A stretch of DNA of 64,000 bases from Afipia sp049747295 (GTDB taxonomy: Bacteria > Pseudomonadota > Alphaproteobacteria > Rhizobiales > Xanthobacteraceae), in NCBI RefSeq assembly GCF_049747295.1, contig NZ_JBMHJM010000001.1:3906001-3970000 (forward strand). Direction: 5' to 3'. Positions 18,046-26,279 of this stretch are shown here, in pieces. A model generated the notes under the pieces. The model did no database searches and was not told the origin of the DNA. It was given only the letters and a program-made list of their open reading frames with translations. How positions within the stretch are numbered: position 1 is the stretch's first letter; each line of letters starts with the position of its first letter. Made by a program: the position numbers and the translations under genes.

Positions 18046-19632
18046 TTAATGCCCCGCCGGTTTGTGCGAGGACCGGTCGACCGACCGCAGAGTCAGCGCA
18101 AGCGGCACCAGGATCGCCGCCATGGCGGCGAGAATCACGAATACGTCGATATAGGCCAGGAGGGTGGACTGCGCTTTCACCAGTTGTCCGATATAGGCCA
18201 TGCTGGTGCCTGACGAGCTTCCGGTGAAGGTCTGCGCCTTGAAGTAGTTCTGAATCTGGTTGAGCGTGTCGTGAAAGAACGGATTCCACGATCCGACATG
18301 CTCGACCATGCGTGACTGATGAAACTGCTGGCGCCGCGCCAGCATGGTCTGCGTCAACGCAACGCCCATCGATCCGCCGAAGTTGCGCGCGAGGTTGATC
18401 ATTGCCGAGGCCTGATCGGTCTTGTTCGGCGGAATGCCGTCATAGGATGCGGTGGTGATCGGAATGAAAATCAGCGGCAATCCGATCCCGAGGTAAATGC
18501 GCGACCACGCGAAGAACCAGAAGTCCACATCCGGTGACATGCGCACCAGATCGATCATCGCATAGCCCGCAACCGCCGCGCCGATGGAGATCAGGTATTT
18601 CGGCTGCACGAAGCCGAGCCGTCCGACCACCACCATCATCACCATCGTCACCAGGCCACCCGGCGAGATGGCGAGACCGGCCAGCGTCGCGGTGTAGCCG
18701 AACTGGTCCTGCAACAGTTGCGGCAGCGCCTGCGTGGTGGCGATCAGCAACGCGCCGGTGCCGAGCATGATGACGAAACACGTGCCGAATTGCCGTCCCG
18801 CCAGCATCTTCAGGTCGATCAGCGGCTTCTCGCGGTTCAACTCCCACGGAATGAACAGCAGCAGCGCGACGGCTGAGATCGCTGCAAAGGTGATGATGAA
18901 GGTGGAACCGAACCAGTCCTCGATCTGGCCGCGATCGAGCACGACCTCAAGACTCCCGAGGAAAGTCGCCACGAGCAGGAAACCGATGATGTCGAAGTTC
19001 GGTCCTTTCTCCCAGAGCTTCTTGCGCTCCGCGGCGCGCCGCGGCGAACTGGGGATGATGAAATGGATCAGAATGAGGGAAGCAATGCCGACCGGTACGT
19101 TGATGAGAAAGCACCAGTGCCATGAGAGATTGTCGCTGAGCCAGCCGCCGAGTGTTGGTCCCACCACCGGTGCGACAACGACGGCGATGCCGTAGAGCGC
19201 AAAGCCCTGGTTGCGCTTGCTTGGCGGAAAAGCAGCGGCAAGGATCGACTGCGCTACCGGCGTCATGCCGCCGCCCGCAAGGCCCTGCATCACACGGAAG
19301 ATCAGCAGTGCCTGCAGGCTCCAGGCGAGGCCGCAGAGCAGGGAGCTGAGCGAGAACAGCGCGATGCAAACCAGAAAGAAATTTTTGCGGCCGAACATCT
19401 CGGCGATCCAGCCTGACGCGCTCAGAACGATGGAGTTGGCGACAAGATAAGTGGTGATCACCCATGAGGCCTCGTCAGCGCTCACGGCGAGGCCGCCGGA
19501 GATATAGCGCAGAGCCACGTTGGCGATGGTGGTGTCGAGCACTTCCATGAAGGTTGCCACCGCCACCAGAACCGCGATCAGCCATGGATTGGCGCCGCTA
19601 TATTCGGATTGTTCGGCGTCCGTGCCGGCCAT
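18046..19632 (-). CDS. emrB: DHA2 family multidrug efflux transporter (EmrB-like)
   Basis: A 528-residue, 14-helix drug:H+ antiporter. Visible DHA2 features are helix 1 (ATFMEVLDTTIANVAL), motif A after helix 2 (GWIAEMFGRKNFFL) and motif C in helix 5 (GPTLGGWLSDN). It starts 15 bases after the EmrA-like gene stops, so both are on one transcript. In the known EmrAB system the pair works with an outer-membrane channel to expel hydrophobic compounds; no TolC-like gene or regulator is present beside it here. Confidence 0.93.
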   Translation of the reverse strand: MAGTDAEQSEYSGANPWLIAVLVAVATFMEVLDTTIANVALRYISGGLAVSADEASWVITTYLVANSIVLSASGWIAEMFGRKNFFLVCIALFSLSSLLCGLAWSLQALLIFRVMQGLAGGGMTPVAQSILAAAFPPSKRNQGFALYGIAVVVAPVVGPTLGGWLSDNLSWHWCFLINVPVGIASLILIHFIIPSSPRRAAERKKLWEKGPNFDIIGFLLVATFLGSLEVVLDRGQIEDWFGSTFIITFAAISAVALLLFIPWELNREKPLIDLKMLAGRQFGTCFVIMLGTGALLIATTQALPQLLQDQFGYTATLAGLAISPGGLVTMVMMVVVGRLGFVQPKYLISIGAAVAGYAMIDLVRMSPDVDFWFFAWSRIYLGIGLPLIFIPITTASYDGIPPNKTDQASAMINLARNFGGSMGVALTQTMLARRQQFHQSRMVEHVGSWNPFFHDTLNQIQNYFKAQTFTGSSSGTSMAYIGQLVKAQSTLLAYIDVFVILAAMAAILVPLALTLRSVDRSSHKPAGH

Positions 19633-19647
19633 TACGCCATGCTCCGC

Positions 19648-20829
19648 TTAGCGCACGGTGACGCGCGGCACCACCGACATGCCGGGTCCGAGTTCGACAT
19701 CCGGGCGCTGCTCGAAGGTGATCTTCACCGGCACGCGCTGCACCACCTTGACGAAATTACCGGTGGCATTTTCGGCAGGCAGCAGGCTGAACGCGGTGCC
19801 GCTGCCGGGCTGCACGCTATCGACGCGACCTTTGAACACGCGGTCACCGAACGCGTCGATGCTGATATCGACCGGCTGCCCGACGCGCATGTCGGCCAAT
19901 TGCGATTCCTTGAAGTTGGCCGTCACCCAGACGTCGAGCGGCACCACCACCATGATCGACTGTCCCGGAGAGGCGAGTGCGCCGACCGCAGCGGTGAGCT
20001 TGGCGACGCGCCCATCCACGGTCGCGCGCAATTCGGTGCGGCCGAGATTGGCGTCGGCCTGTGCCTTCTGCGCCTTGCCCTGATCGACCTGCGCGGCGGC
20101 GGCAGCCTTTTGCGCCACCAATACATCGATCTGACGTTCGGCCGAAATCTTCGCGGAGTTGGCTGCATCGAATGCGGCCTGCCGGGCCTGCAGGTCGGTC
20201 GCGGCCTGTTGCGCGCGCTGCACGGTGCCGGCGCCTTTTTGCACGAGATCCTGGTAACGGTTGTTTTCATCCTGCGCGAACTTCAGCGCCGCTTCGGCTT
20301 GCGTCACCTGCTGTTCGGCTTGCTGGATCTGCGATTTCTGCGCGTTGATTTGTGCCTCGAGATTATTCACGCTTGCTTCGGCCTGGCGGATTTGTGCAGC
20401 CGCCTGATCGACGGCAGCCTGATAGTCGCGCGGATCGATCTTCGCGAGCAGGTCGCCCGCTTTCACGACCTGATTGTCCGTGACGTCGACCTCCACGATG
20501 TTGCCGGTGATCTGCGGGCTGACCAGCACGGGACGGCTGTCGATGAATGCGTCGTCCGTCGTCTCGAAATGCCGCGCGTGCAGATACCACGCGATGCCGG
20601 CAATCAGTCCGGCGACGATCAAGCCGAGGCACACGATCATTGCGATGGGGTGCTTGCGAAACGCGCCCTTCAGCCCGCCGTTCTTCTTGCCGGCGGTTTC
20701 ATCTTTGTCCTGCACGCGATCGGGCTGCTGCGGACGCTCCGACTTTGCTGTCGGATCGGTCGTGCGCCGGTTTTGCGGATCCGCATCATCGCGGGCCTGC
20801 GCATTCAGCGTCGCGTGTGTTGAACTCAT
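19648..20829 (-). CDS. emrA: HlyD/EmrA family periplasmic adaptor
   Basis: A 393-residue membrane-fusion protein. A charged, disordered N-terminus (residues 1-60, rich in Asp, Gln and Lys) precedes one transmembrane helix (about residues 62-82, AMIVCLGLIVAGLIAGIAWY). The first half of the split lipoyl domain (TDDAFIDSRP..) follows, then a long Ala/Gln-rich coiled-coil hairpin (about residues 140-250) and the second half with a beta-barrel domain. It bridges EmrB to an outer-membrane channel. It is the first gene of a two-gene operon with the DHA2 transporter. Confidence 0.93.
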   Translation of the reverse strand: MSSTHATLNAQARDDADPQNRRTTDPTAKSERPQQPDRVQDKDETAGKKNGGLKGAFRKHPIAMIVCLGLIVAGLIAGIAWYLHARHFETTDDAFIDSRPVLVSPQITGNIVEVDVTDNQVVKAGDLLAKIDPRDYQAAVDQAAAQIRQAEASVNNLEAQINAQKSQIQQAEQQVTQAEAALKFAQDENNRYQDLVQKGAGTVQRAQQAATDLQARQAAFDAANSAKISAERQIDVLVAQKAAAAAQVDQGKAQKAQADANLGRTELRATVDGRVAKLTAAVGALASPGQSIMVVVPLDVWVTANFKESQLADMRVGQPVDISIDAFGDRVFKGRVDSVQPGSGTAFSLLPAENATGNFVKVVQRVPVKITFEQRPDVELGPGMSVVPRVTVR

Positions 20830-21018
20830 ACAGCTTTATCCTGTTGTCGTCGGATCTCGGAATGCGGCGCAGGTTTCCGGTTACCAAACGAAACAGGGTG
20901 CGAGCAGTTCCCGCCATGCATTGAGCGAATGTTGCATGCGCGAATTTGGCCAGCGGGATGGCGCTGTCAAAAGCTTGCTCACACTCTATGGAGCTTGATC
21001 TCAAAACATTGTGTGAAT

Positions 21019-21046
21019 CCGCCTGCGAGCATGATTTCGCAGGCGG
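21019..21046 (-). terminator. Terminator of the ABC binding-protein operon
   Basis: A perfect 10-bp stem (21019-21028 with 21037-21046) around an 8-base loop, 23 bases after the stop of the binding-protein gene. On the minus strand it is followed by an AT-rich stretch ending in TTTTG. Confidence 0.65.
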
Positions 21047-21068
21047 TACAGAATCGGCAGCAGCGTGC

Positions 21069-22292
21069 TCACTTCACCAGCGGGCACTCGCTTTCCGAGA
21101 GCGGACGGAAGGCTTGATCCCCGGGAATAGTCGCGAGCACTTTATAATAATCCCACGGATACTTGGATTCGGCCGGTGTCTTGACCTGAACGAGCAGCAT
21201 ATCGTGAACCATGCGTCCATCCTTGCGGATGGTTCCACCGCGCGAGAAGAAATCATCGACCGGCATCTCGCGCATCTTGGCCAATACAGCCTGGGTGTCC
21301 GTGGTGCCCGCTGCCTTCACGGCTTTGAGATAATGCGCGACTTCCGAATAGACGCCGGCATGGGTCATGGTCGGCATGGCATTACGACGGGCGAAGAACT
21401 TCTTCGACCATGCGCGGGTGTCGTCGTTGAGGTCCCAATAGAAGCCCTCGACGAACGTCAGACCCTGCGCCGTCTGCAGGCCCATGCTGTGGATGTCCGA
21501 GATGTAGACGAGCGGCGTGACGATGATGTGGTCCTTGTTCAGACCGAATTCAGCCGCCTGTTTCACGGAATTGATGGTGTCGGACCCCGCATTGGCGAAC
21601 GCGATCACTTTCGCTTTCGAGGCTTGAGCCTGCAGCAGGAATGAACTGAAGTCCGAGTTGTTCAGCGGATGGCGCACGCTGCCGACCACGGTGCCACCGA
21701 GTGCGGTGAGGGCCTTGGAAGCCTCCGCCTGCAGCGCTATGCCAAGGGCATAATCCACCGTCATGAAGAACCACTCTTTATCGCCCTTTTTCACCATCGC
21801 CTTGGCGAGACCGGCTGCATTGGAGTAAGCGTCGTAGACCCACTGGATGCCGTTCGGCGAGCATTGCTTGCCGGTCAGTTCCGTGGTGGCAGCGGTCGCA
21901 TAAAGCGCGATCTTGTTCTTCTCCTTGACGAGTTGTTGGATCGCCAGCGCAACGGCCGAGTTCGGCATGTCGACCACGACATCGACACCATCGACATCGA
22001 TCCAGTGCCGCACAATCGTGGTGGCAACATCGGTCTTGTGCTGATGATCGGCAGACACGATTTCAATCGGCCGGTTGCCGATCTTGCCGCCGGCATCTTC
22101 CGCCGCCATCTTCGCCGCCTCGACCGAACCGAGCCCGGCCTGGTCCGCATAGAGGCTCGACATATCGCTGAGAACGCCGATCTTGATCGGCTTGTCTGAG
22201 GTTTGCGCGCGGGCTTCAAGGCTTCCGAAAAGCAGGCTTCCAAAAAGGATGGTGGAAGTCAGAATGGCGAGTGATTTCATTTGAAACGTCAT
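21069..22292 (-). CDS. ABC transporter substrate-binding protein, branched-chain amino acid type
   Basis: A 407-residue periplasmic binding protein of the Leu/Ile/Val-type (peripla_BP_6) family. The start at 22292 has GGAAGGTG 6 bases upstream; a signal peptide (SLAILTSTILFGSLLFG, then EARAQ) follows. The mature protein begins KIGVLSDMSS and has the GSVEAAKMAAED motif. No permease or ATPase genes are nearby, so it is an orphan receptor. It follows two Rid genes in the same orientation. It is a clear paralogue of the protein at 51857-53065, sharing blocks such as the KYPWDYYK segment near the C-terminus. The ligand is unknown; this subgroup often binds aromatic or acyl compounds rather than amino acids. 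Confidence 0.93.
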   Translation of the reverse strand: MTFQMKSLAILTSTILFGSLLFGSLEARAQTSDKPIKIGVLSDMSSLYADQAGLGSVEAAKMAAEDAGGKIGNRPIEIVSADHQHKTDVATTIVRHWIDVDGVDVVVDMPNSAVALAIQQLVKEKNKIALYATAATTELTGKQCSPNGIQWVYDAYSNAAGLAKAMVKKGDKEWFFMTVDYALGIALQAEASKALTALGGTVVGSVRHPLNNSDFSSFLLQAQASKAKVIAFANAGSDTINSVKQAAEFGLNKDHIIVTPLVYISDIHSMGLQTAQGLTFVEGFYWDLNDDTRAWSKKFFARRNAMPTMTHAGVYSEVAHYLKAVKAAGTTDTQAVLAKMREMPVDDFFSRGGTIRKDGRMVHDMLLVQVKTPAESKYPWDYYKVLATIPGDQAFRPLSESECPLVK

Positions 22293-22326
22293 TGGTCACC
22301 TTCCGCTGTTACGTTAACGCAATTGT

Positions 22327-22740
22327 TCACTTCGTCGCCGGAAGCCCGACGACGGCCTCGATCTCCACTTTCATTTCCGGAAGCGCGAGCCGGCTCACCT
22401 CGATGAGCGTGCTGGCGGGACGCGCCGAGCCAAAGAACTCCTGCCGCACAGGATTGATCTTGGCGCGGTCGTCGATGTTGGTCAGGAACACCGTCACTTT
22501 GAGCACATCGGCCATGGTGGCGCCTGCCGCATCGAGCGCGAGCTTAAGATTCACCAGGATCTGGCGGGTCTGTGCGGCTGAATCATCCCCACCGACGAGC
22601 TGACCCTGGCCGTTGTGCGCGGTGAGGCCGGACACGAACAGGATGTTTCCGAACCGCACCGCATCGGTGTAGTGACTTAAAGGAGCAGGGAGCCCGGCAA
22701 CCTTGAACTCCTGGCGCTCGGGCGAATGAGACTGCGACAC
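22327..22740 (-). CDS. Rid (YjgF/UK114) family protein
   Basis: A 137-residue Rid-fold protein, the middle gene of a three-gene leftward group. The core blocks are ILFVSGLTAHN (about residue 31), an Asp-Val-Leu-Lys-Val-Thr-Val-Phe strand, and VEIEAVVGLP at the end. The position of the RidA arginine reads RPASTL, so the P-A-R signature is absent by eye; the activity is probably not classical imine deamination. It lies 34 bases upstream of the ABC binding-protein gene and 93 bases downstream of another Rid gene, suggesting shared handling of a nitrogenous or aromatic intermediate. Confidence 0.9.
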   Translation of the reverse strand: MSQSHSPERQEFKVAGLPAPLSHYTDAVRFGNILFVSGLTAHNGQGQLVGGDDSAAQTRQILVNLKLALDAAGATMADVLKVTVFLTNIDDRAKINPVRQEFFGSARPASTLIEVSRLALPEMKVEIEAVVGLPATK

Positions 22741-22833
22741 CGTCGTTCTCCTTGGACTTAATCACCTGGAAAAGCTTGCCGGTGTCTCCGCTGCCGTCTC
22801 TGCGCCAGCGGAGAAAACGGCTTGTTCGATTCG

Positions 22834-23244
22834 TCAGATGGCCGCGATGGTCTGCACCTCCACCAGGAACGGCTCCTGCACGAGCCGATCGATCATCAGC
22901 ATGGTGTTCGGTGGATATTTTCCGTTCGGAAACATCTTCGGGAATTCGCGCAGGCGGAATTCCATGAACTTTGGAATGTCCTGCGAGTGAACAAGATAGG
23001 TCGTGAACTGGACGACGTTGCCCCAGGATGCCCCGGCGGACTTCAGGGCTGCTTCGATGTTTTTGAAGACCTGCCTGGTCTGGGTATCGAAATCGCCGGC
23101 GCCAATGATGTTGCCCGCGGAATCTCCCGACAGCATGCCGGCGATGAACAAAAACTCGTTCGCCTTTACACGGGTAACGTGAGTGTATTGCCCCATCGGG
23201 GGCCCAAGTTCGTCCGGATTGTAGATGTTGATGTCTGCGGCCAT
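22834..23244 (-). CDS. Rid family protein, divergent
   Basis: A 136-residue Rid-fold protein, first gene of the leftward group facing the GntR regulator. Blocks EFLFIAGMLSGD (about residue 30) and LVEVQTIAAI (end) place it in the family. The catalytic-arginine region reads KYPPNTML instead of P-A-R-S/T and the C-terminal E-I-E becomes E-V-Q, so it departs from archetypal RidA at two conserved points. The start has GAGAGGAAA upstream. It is not a near-identical copy of its neighbour at 22327-22740; the two look like distinct subgroups. Confidence 0.88.
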   Translation of the reverse strand: MAADINIYNPDELGPPMGQYTHVTRVKANEFLFIAGMLSGDSAGNIIGAGDFDTQTRQVFKNIEAALKSAGASWGNVVQFTTYLVHSQDIPKFMEFRLREFPKMFPNGKYPPNTMLMIDRLVQEPFLVEVQTIAAI

Positions 23245-23620
23245 GGGTTTTCCTCTCTTCTTCTTCGGGGTTGAACGAAGTTCTTTTGTTGCGCTGAGGT
23301 ATGCCGAATGGTGCAGCGATCGAGTGGATCGCGCATGCCTGCGTAATCGGCGAGGAGGGGATCGGTGAGAGCTGCGACGAGCCAGCCCCCGGCCATCAAA
23401 GCGCCTGGCATGTGCCGCGCTGCGGTACGAACGGTCATGAGCTTCATCGGCAAGTCACCCATTCTGGATTCAAGCGTGAAGATCGGTTTCTGCTTTCGCA
23501 GATGCGGCGTGCGCTCAGTCGAGGGCCGCTCTCGCGGCGCCATGAATTGTCCGCTTCAGGCGCCTTGTGAAAGGCAACCATTTTTGAATACAATATACAA
23601 TATGGACAGGTGATAAATTC
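23245..23620. promoter_or_regulatory. Divergent regulatory region with ATACAAT direct repeat
   Basis: This 376-base gap separates the Rid/binding-protein group (leftward) from the GntR gene (rightward). At 23588-23601 the 7-mer ATACAAT occurs twice in tandem, 20 bases before the GntR start, in an AT-rich patch that could serve as a -10 region and as an operator for the FCD-type regulator. The rest of the gap shows no gene that I can support. Confidence 0.4.
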
Positions 23621-24283
23621 ATGGCAAAAGCCGCACAAATCAACAGCATTGCGAGCGTTTCCGAGACGCTCTACGGGCGCCTGCGGGATGGAATCCTCTC
23701 GGGTGACTTCCCGCCGGGGCTTGTGCTGCGTCAGGAGGAATTGTCGCGCCGCTTCGGTGCAAGCCGTGTGCCGTTACGTGAGGCGATGACGCGGCTCGAG
23801 GTCGAAGGCCTGGTGGTGCTCAGGCCGCGCCGCGGCTACGCGGTGCTCTCACTTGAGCCGGCGGAAATTCGCGAGATCTTTGAGTTGCGGGCCGTCGTCG
23901 AGGAGCACCTTGCGGGCATCGCCGCGAAAACCAGAACCGAGAAAGATGTCGCGGCCGTTCAGCAATCGCTGTCGCGCATGGAGCGGATTGCGGCGAAGAC
24001 GCCAAATCAGACCGACAAGTGGATGGATGAAAATTCGGAGTTTCACGCGCGGCTGTTGGGGGCGGCGCATCGCCGCCACGCCGGCCGTTTCGCTGGCATG
24101 CTGCGGGATCAGGTGGAGCCTTACATTCGGGTTGAGATCGGCCTCACCAAGGAGGTGATGCAGGCAGAGGATGAGCATCGCCGGATGTTCGATGCGTTGC
24201 GGGCCGGCGATGCGCCGCGCTTGCGGAAGCTATGCCGGCAGCACTGCGAGAACACGGCATCGCGGCTGATCAAGGCGCTGTAG
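23621..24283 (+). CDS. GntR family transcriptional regulator, FCD subfamily
   Basis: A 220-residue FadR/VanR-type regulator. The winged helix at residues 12-75 has the typical LYGRLRDGILSGDFPPG and RFGASRVPLREAMTRLE blocks. The all-helical FCD effector domain follows, with metal-site candidates in the ENSEFHARLL helix (Asp/His/His pattern). It is divergent from the Rid/Rid/binding-protein group, its most likely target. FCD regulators typically respond to organic acids or related metabolites. Confidence 0.92.
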   Translation: MAKAAQINSIASVSETLYGRLRDGILSGDFPPGLVLRQEELSRRFGASRVPLREAMTRLEVEGLVVLRPRRGYAVLSLEPAEIREIFELRAVVEEHLAGIAAKTRTEKDVAAVQQSLSRMERIAAKTPNQTDKWMDENSEFHARLLGAAHRRHAGRFAGMLRDQVEPYIRVEIGLTKEVMQAEDEHRRMFDALRAGDAPRLRKLCRQHCENTASRLIKAL

Positions 24284-24397
24284 TACGCGTCTGTGTCTGC
24301 GCGCTCGAGGTTTCAACCCTCGCGGTTTCCATCGTGGACGGAACGAAAATGTGTCGGGGGCATTGCCATCGTACCTTGTGTTCACAGGGAGGTGACG

Positions 24398-24613
24398 ATG
24401 CGAAAGATCATCATCGCGGTCGCATGCGTGACACTGCTCGGCGGACCGGCATTTTCCCAGACCAGTCAGCCCCAAGGCGGCGCCAGCCAGAGCCCGACAT
24501 CGGAGATGTCGAAAGGTGGCACGAAGAAGGGAAAGAGCACGACGGGAATGTCCGGCAAGACAAGCCAGAAAATGCAGAAAGAAGGCCCAAAATATCAGGC
24601 ACCGAAATACTGA
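24398..24613 (+). CDS. Small secreted Ser/Thr/Lys-rich protein (71 aa)
   Basis: The ATG at 24398 has a very strong ribosome site (AGGGAGGTGACG). A signal peptide covers residues 1-20 (MRKIIIAVACVTLLGGPAFS). The 51-residue mature part is low in hydrophobic residues and rich in Ser, Thr, Gly, Lys and Gln (KKGKSTTGMSGKTSQ), so it is probably unstructured in the periplasm. It is followed by a T-run terminator at 24626-24650. No family is recognised; proteins of this style are frequent in rhizobial relatives. Confidence 0.72.
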   Translation: MRKIIIAVACVTLLGGPAFSQTSQPQGGASQSPTSEMSKGGTKKGKSTTGMSGKTSQKMQKEGPKYQAPKY

Positions 24614-24625
24614 TCGGCTCAAATG

Positions 24626-24650
24626 AAAGTCGCGCCACGAGCGCGGCTTT
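24626..24650 (+). terminator. Rho-independent terminator after small secreted protein gene
   Basis: A 10-bp stem (24626-24635 with 24641-24650, one G-U pair), a 5-base loop, and a run of seven T (24648-24654). Its A-run on the left side means it may also act for the leftward MmgE/PrpD gene's opposite strand, but the T-run favours the plus direction. Confidence 0.85.
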
Positions 24651-24677
24651 TTTTGCAATCCATTGAACGCGCCCTCA

Positions 24678-26147
24678 TTACGTGGAAACCGACATCTTGG
24701 CGATATCGCCTGCGTTCGCCAGCGTTTCCACGTTCCAGCATGTGTCCATCACCTGACGGATCCTGGCGGCCGGAATGATGCCGTCCGCCAGGTCGTTGAA
24801 TTTGGCTTCGAGCTGCTTATCGGTCATGGGCACCTCGACGCTACCGATCGCATGCTGAATGTATTTGTGCAGCGAGCGGCCGTCCTTGGTGACGATGGTC
24901 ATGTCCACCTGTGCCGCCTCGATGCCCGGCGTTACCACCGGCATCACCTTGGAGCGCAGTGCGACAATAGTCGGGTCTTTCGCCGCGCGGTCGCTGAACT
25001 GCTTTTCGCCACCTGCGCCCTCGACGATCCCCACAGCTACGGCGTGATAAATGCTGAATTTGCTTTCAAGGCCGGTCTGCGGCGTCTTCTTGCCGGTGAG
25101 TTCAAGCACCAGCGGATGAACTTTGAGATCGACGCGCTCGATCTGGTCGGCGGTCAGCTTGTTCTCGTTGCGCAGCTGAACGGCGGCGTCGATCGCCGGG
25201 TGCATGACGATGCCGCAGGCGAACGGCTTGTAGGTATTGAGGGCTGCCTCGTAACGCTTGCCGAGGTCGCCGGTGATCTCATTGTAATCCTGCTTGGTGC
25301 TGATGGTGTTGGCCCAGCCGCGCTTGGCCTCGATCATGCCGTCGGAGCTGGTGAAGTTCTTCGAGGCGAGCGTCGCCGCGAAAATACCGTTCGCGGCGGC
25401 TCGCCCAGGATTGAAGCTCTTGTTCATGGAGCCAAAGGATTCCCGCAGGCCCACCGGCTGTGACGCCGCGAGGCCGAGCGCCCATACCATCTGCTCTTCG
25501 TTCAGTCCCATCAGCTTGCCGATCGCGGCCGCAGAGCCGAACACGCCGGCGGTGCCGGTAATATGCCAGCCGACATCGTAGTGGTTGGGATAGACCGCGT
25601 TGCCGATGCGGCATTCGGTTTCGATGCCGAGCACCAGCGCATTGAGGAAGTCTTTGCCCGAGACGGGCTTCATTTCGGAATAGGCCAGGATCGCGGAGGC
25701 CACCGGACCGGCGGGATGGATGATCGTCTTCAGGTGGGTATCGTCGTAATCGAAGATGTGGCTCGACACACCGTTGATGAAAGCGGCGTTCATGATGTCG
25801 AAACGTTCGTTGCGGCCGAGCAGGGACGCCTGCTGCGGGCCGGAGAACGGCGCGAGCGCAGACACGGCGATGTCCACCGTCTGGTGATGCGAGCCGCCGA
25901 TCGCGACGCCGACCCAATTCAGCAGCGTGCGCACGCCTTCCTTGCGTACATTGGCCGGCAGATCGTCGTAGCGCGCGGTGACGACGTAATGCGCGAGCGT
26001 ACGGGTGACGTCTTTCGGCGCTGCAGGCTTTGCGGCTTCACCCGATGAGGCCTTCGGGGCCTGCGCAAACGCTGCTCTCGTCGCTGTCGCGGCAAGGGGC
26101 AGGGCGGCCGCGGTCTGCAACAATGTCCTGCGATCGGTGAGCGGCAT
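24678..26147 (-). CDS. MmgE/PrpD family protein with Tat-like leader
   Basis: A 489-residue member of the MmgE/PrpD family (2-methylcitrate dehydratase, cis-aconitate decarboxylase and similar lyases). The family core runs from about residue 45 (DVTRTLAHYVV) with the usual NWVGVAIGGSHH and HPAGPVASAILAYSE blocks. Unusually, residues 1-40 look like an export leader: DRRTLLQTAAALPLAATA and then an AFAQA cleavage site. Most family members are cytoplasmic, so this one may act in the periplasm. It lies downstream of, and in the same direction as, a LysR gene. The substrate is unknown. Confidence 0.9.
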   Translation of the reverse strand: MPLTDRRTLLQTAAALPLAATATRAAFAQAPKASSGEAAKPAAPKDVTRTLAHYVVTARYDDLPANVRKEGVRTLLNWVGVAIGGSHHQTVDIAVSALAPFSGPQQASLLGRNERFDIMNAAFINGVSSHIFDYDDTHLKTIIHPAGPVASAILAYSEMKPVSGKDFLNALVLGIETECRIGNAVYPNHYDVGWHITGTAGVFGSAAAIGKLMGLNEEQMVWALGLAASQPVGLRESFGSMNKSFNPGRAAANGIFAATLASKNFTSSDGMIEAKRGWANTISTKQDYNEITGDLGKRYEAALNTYKPFACGIVMHPAIDAAVQLRNENKLTADQIERVDLKVHPLVLELTGKKTPQTGLESKFSIYHAVAVGIVEGAGGEKQFSDRAAKDPTIVALRSKVMPVVTPGIEAAQVDMTIVTKDGRSLHKYIQHAIGSVEVPMTDKQLEAKFNDLADGIIPAARIRQVMDTCWNVETLANAGDIAKMSVST

Positions 26148-26279
26148 GGGTGTCTCCCTTGAATGGGTTCACGGCGGGGTAAACGTTTTTGTTTGGGTCG
26201 GCGCAATCTGCCACGGCGGGCGCCGCAGCCGCTCTCACTGTGCCGTGAACGTGTGGCGTTTTCAGGCCTGTTTGGAAAG

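Noticed and set aside
17818..18213. A plus-strand frame starting MMSDATTLPF between the cytochrome c gene and emrB
   Set aside because: It runs into the coding part of emrB on the other strand, is low in hydrophobic residues, and has no supporting neighbour.
19609..20823. A 404-codon plus-strand frame opposite emrA
   Set aside because: It mirrors the codon pattern of the adaptor gene on the other strand, lacks a ribosome site and shows no domain.
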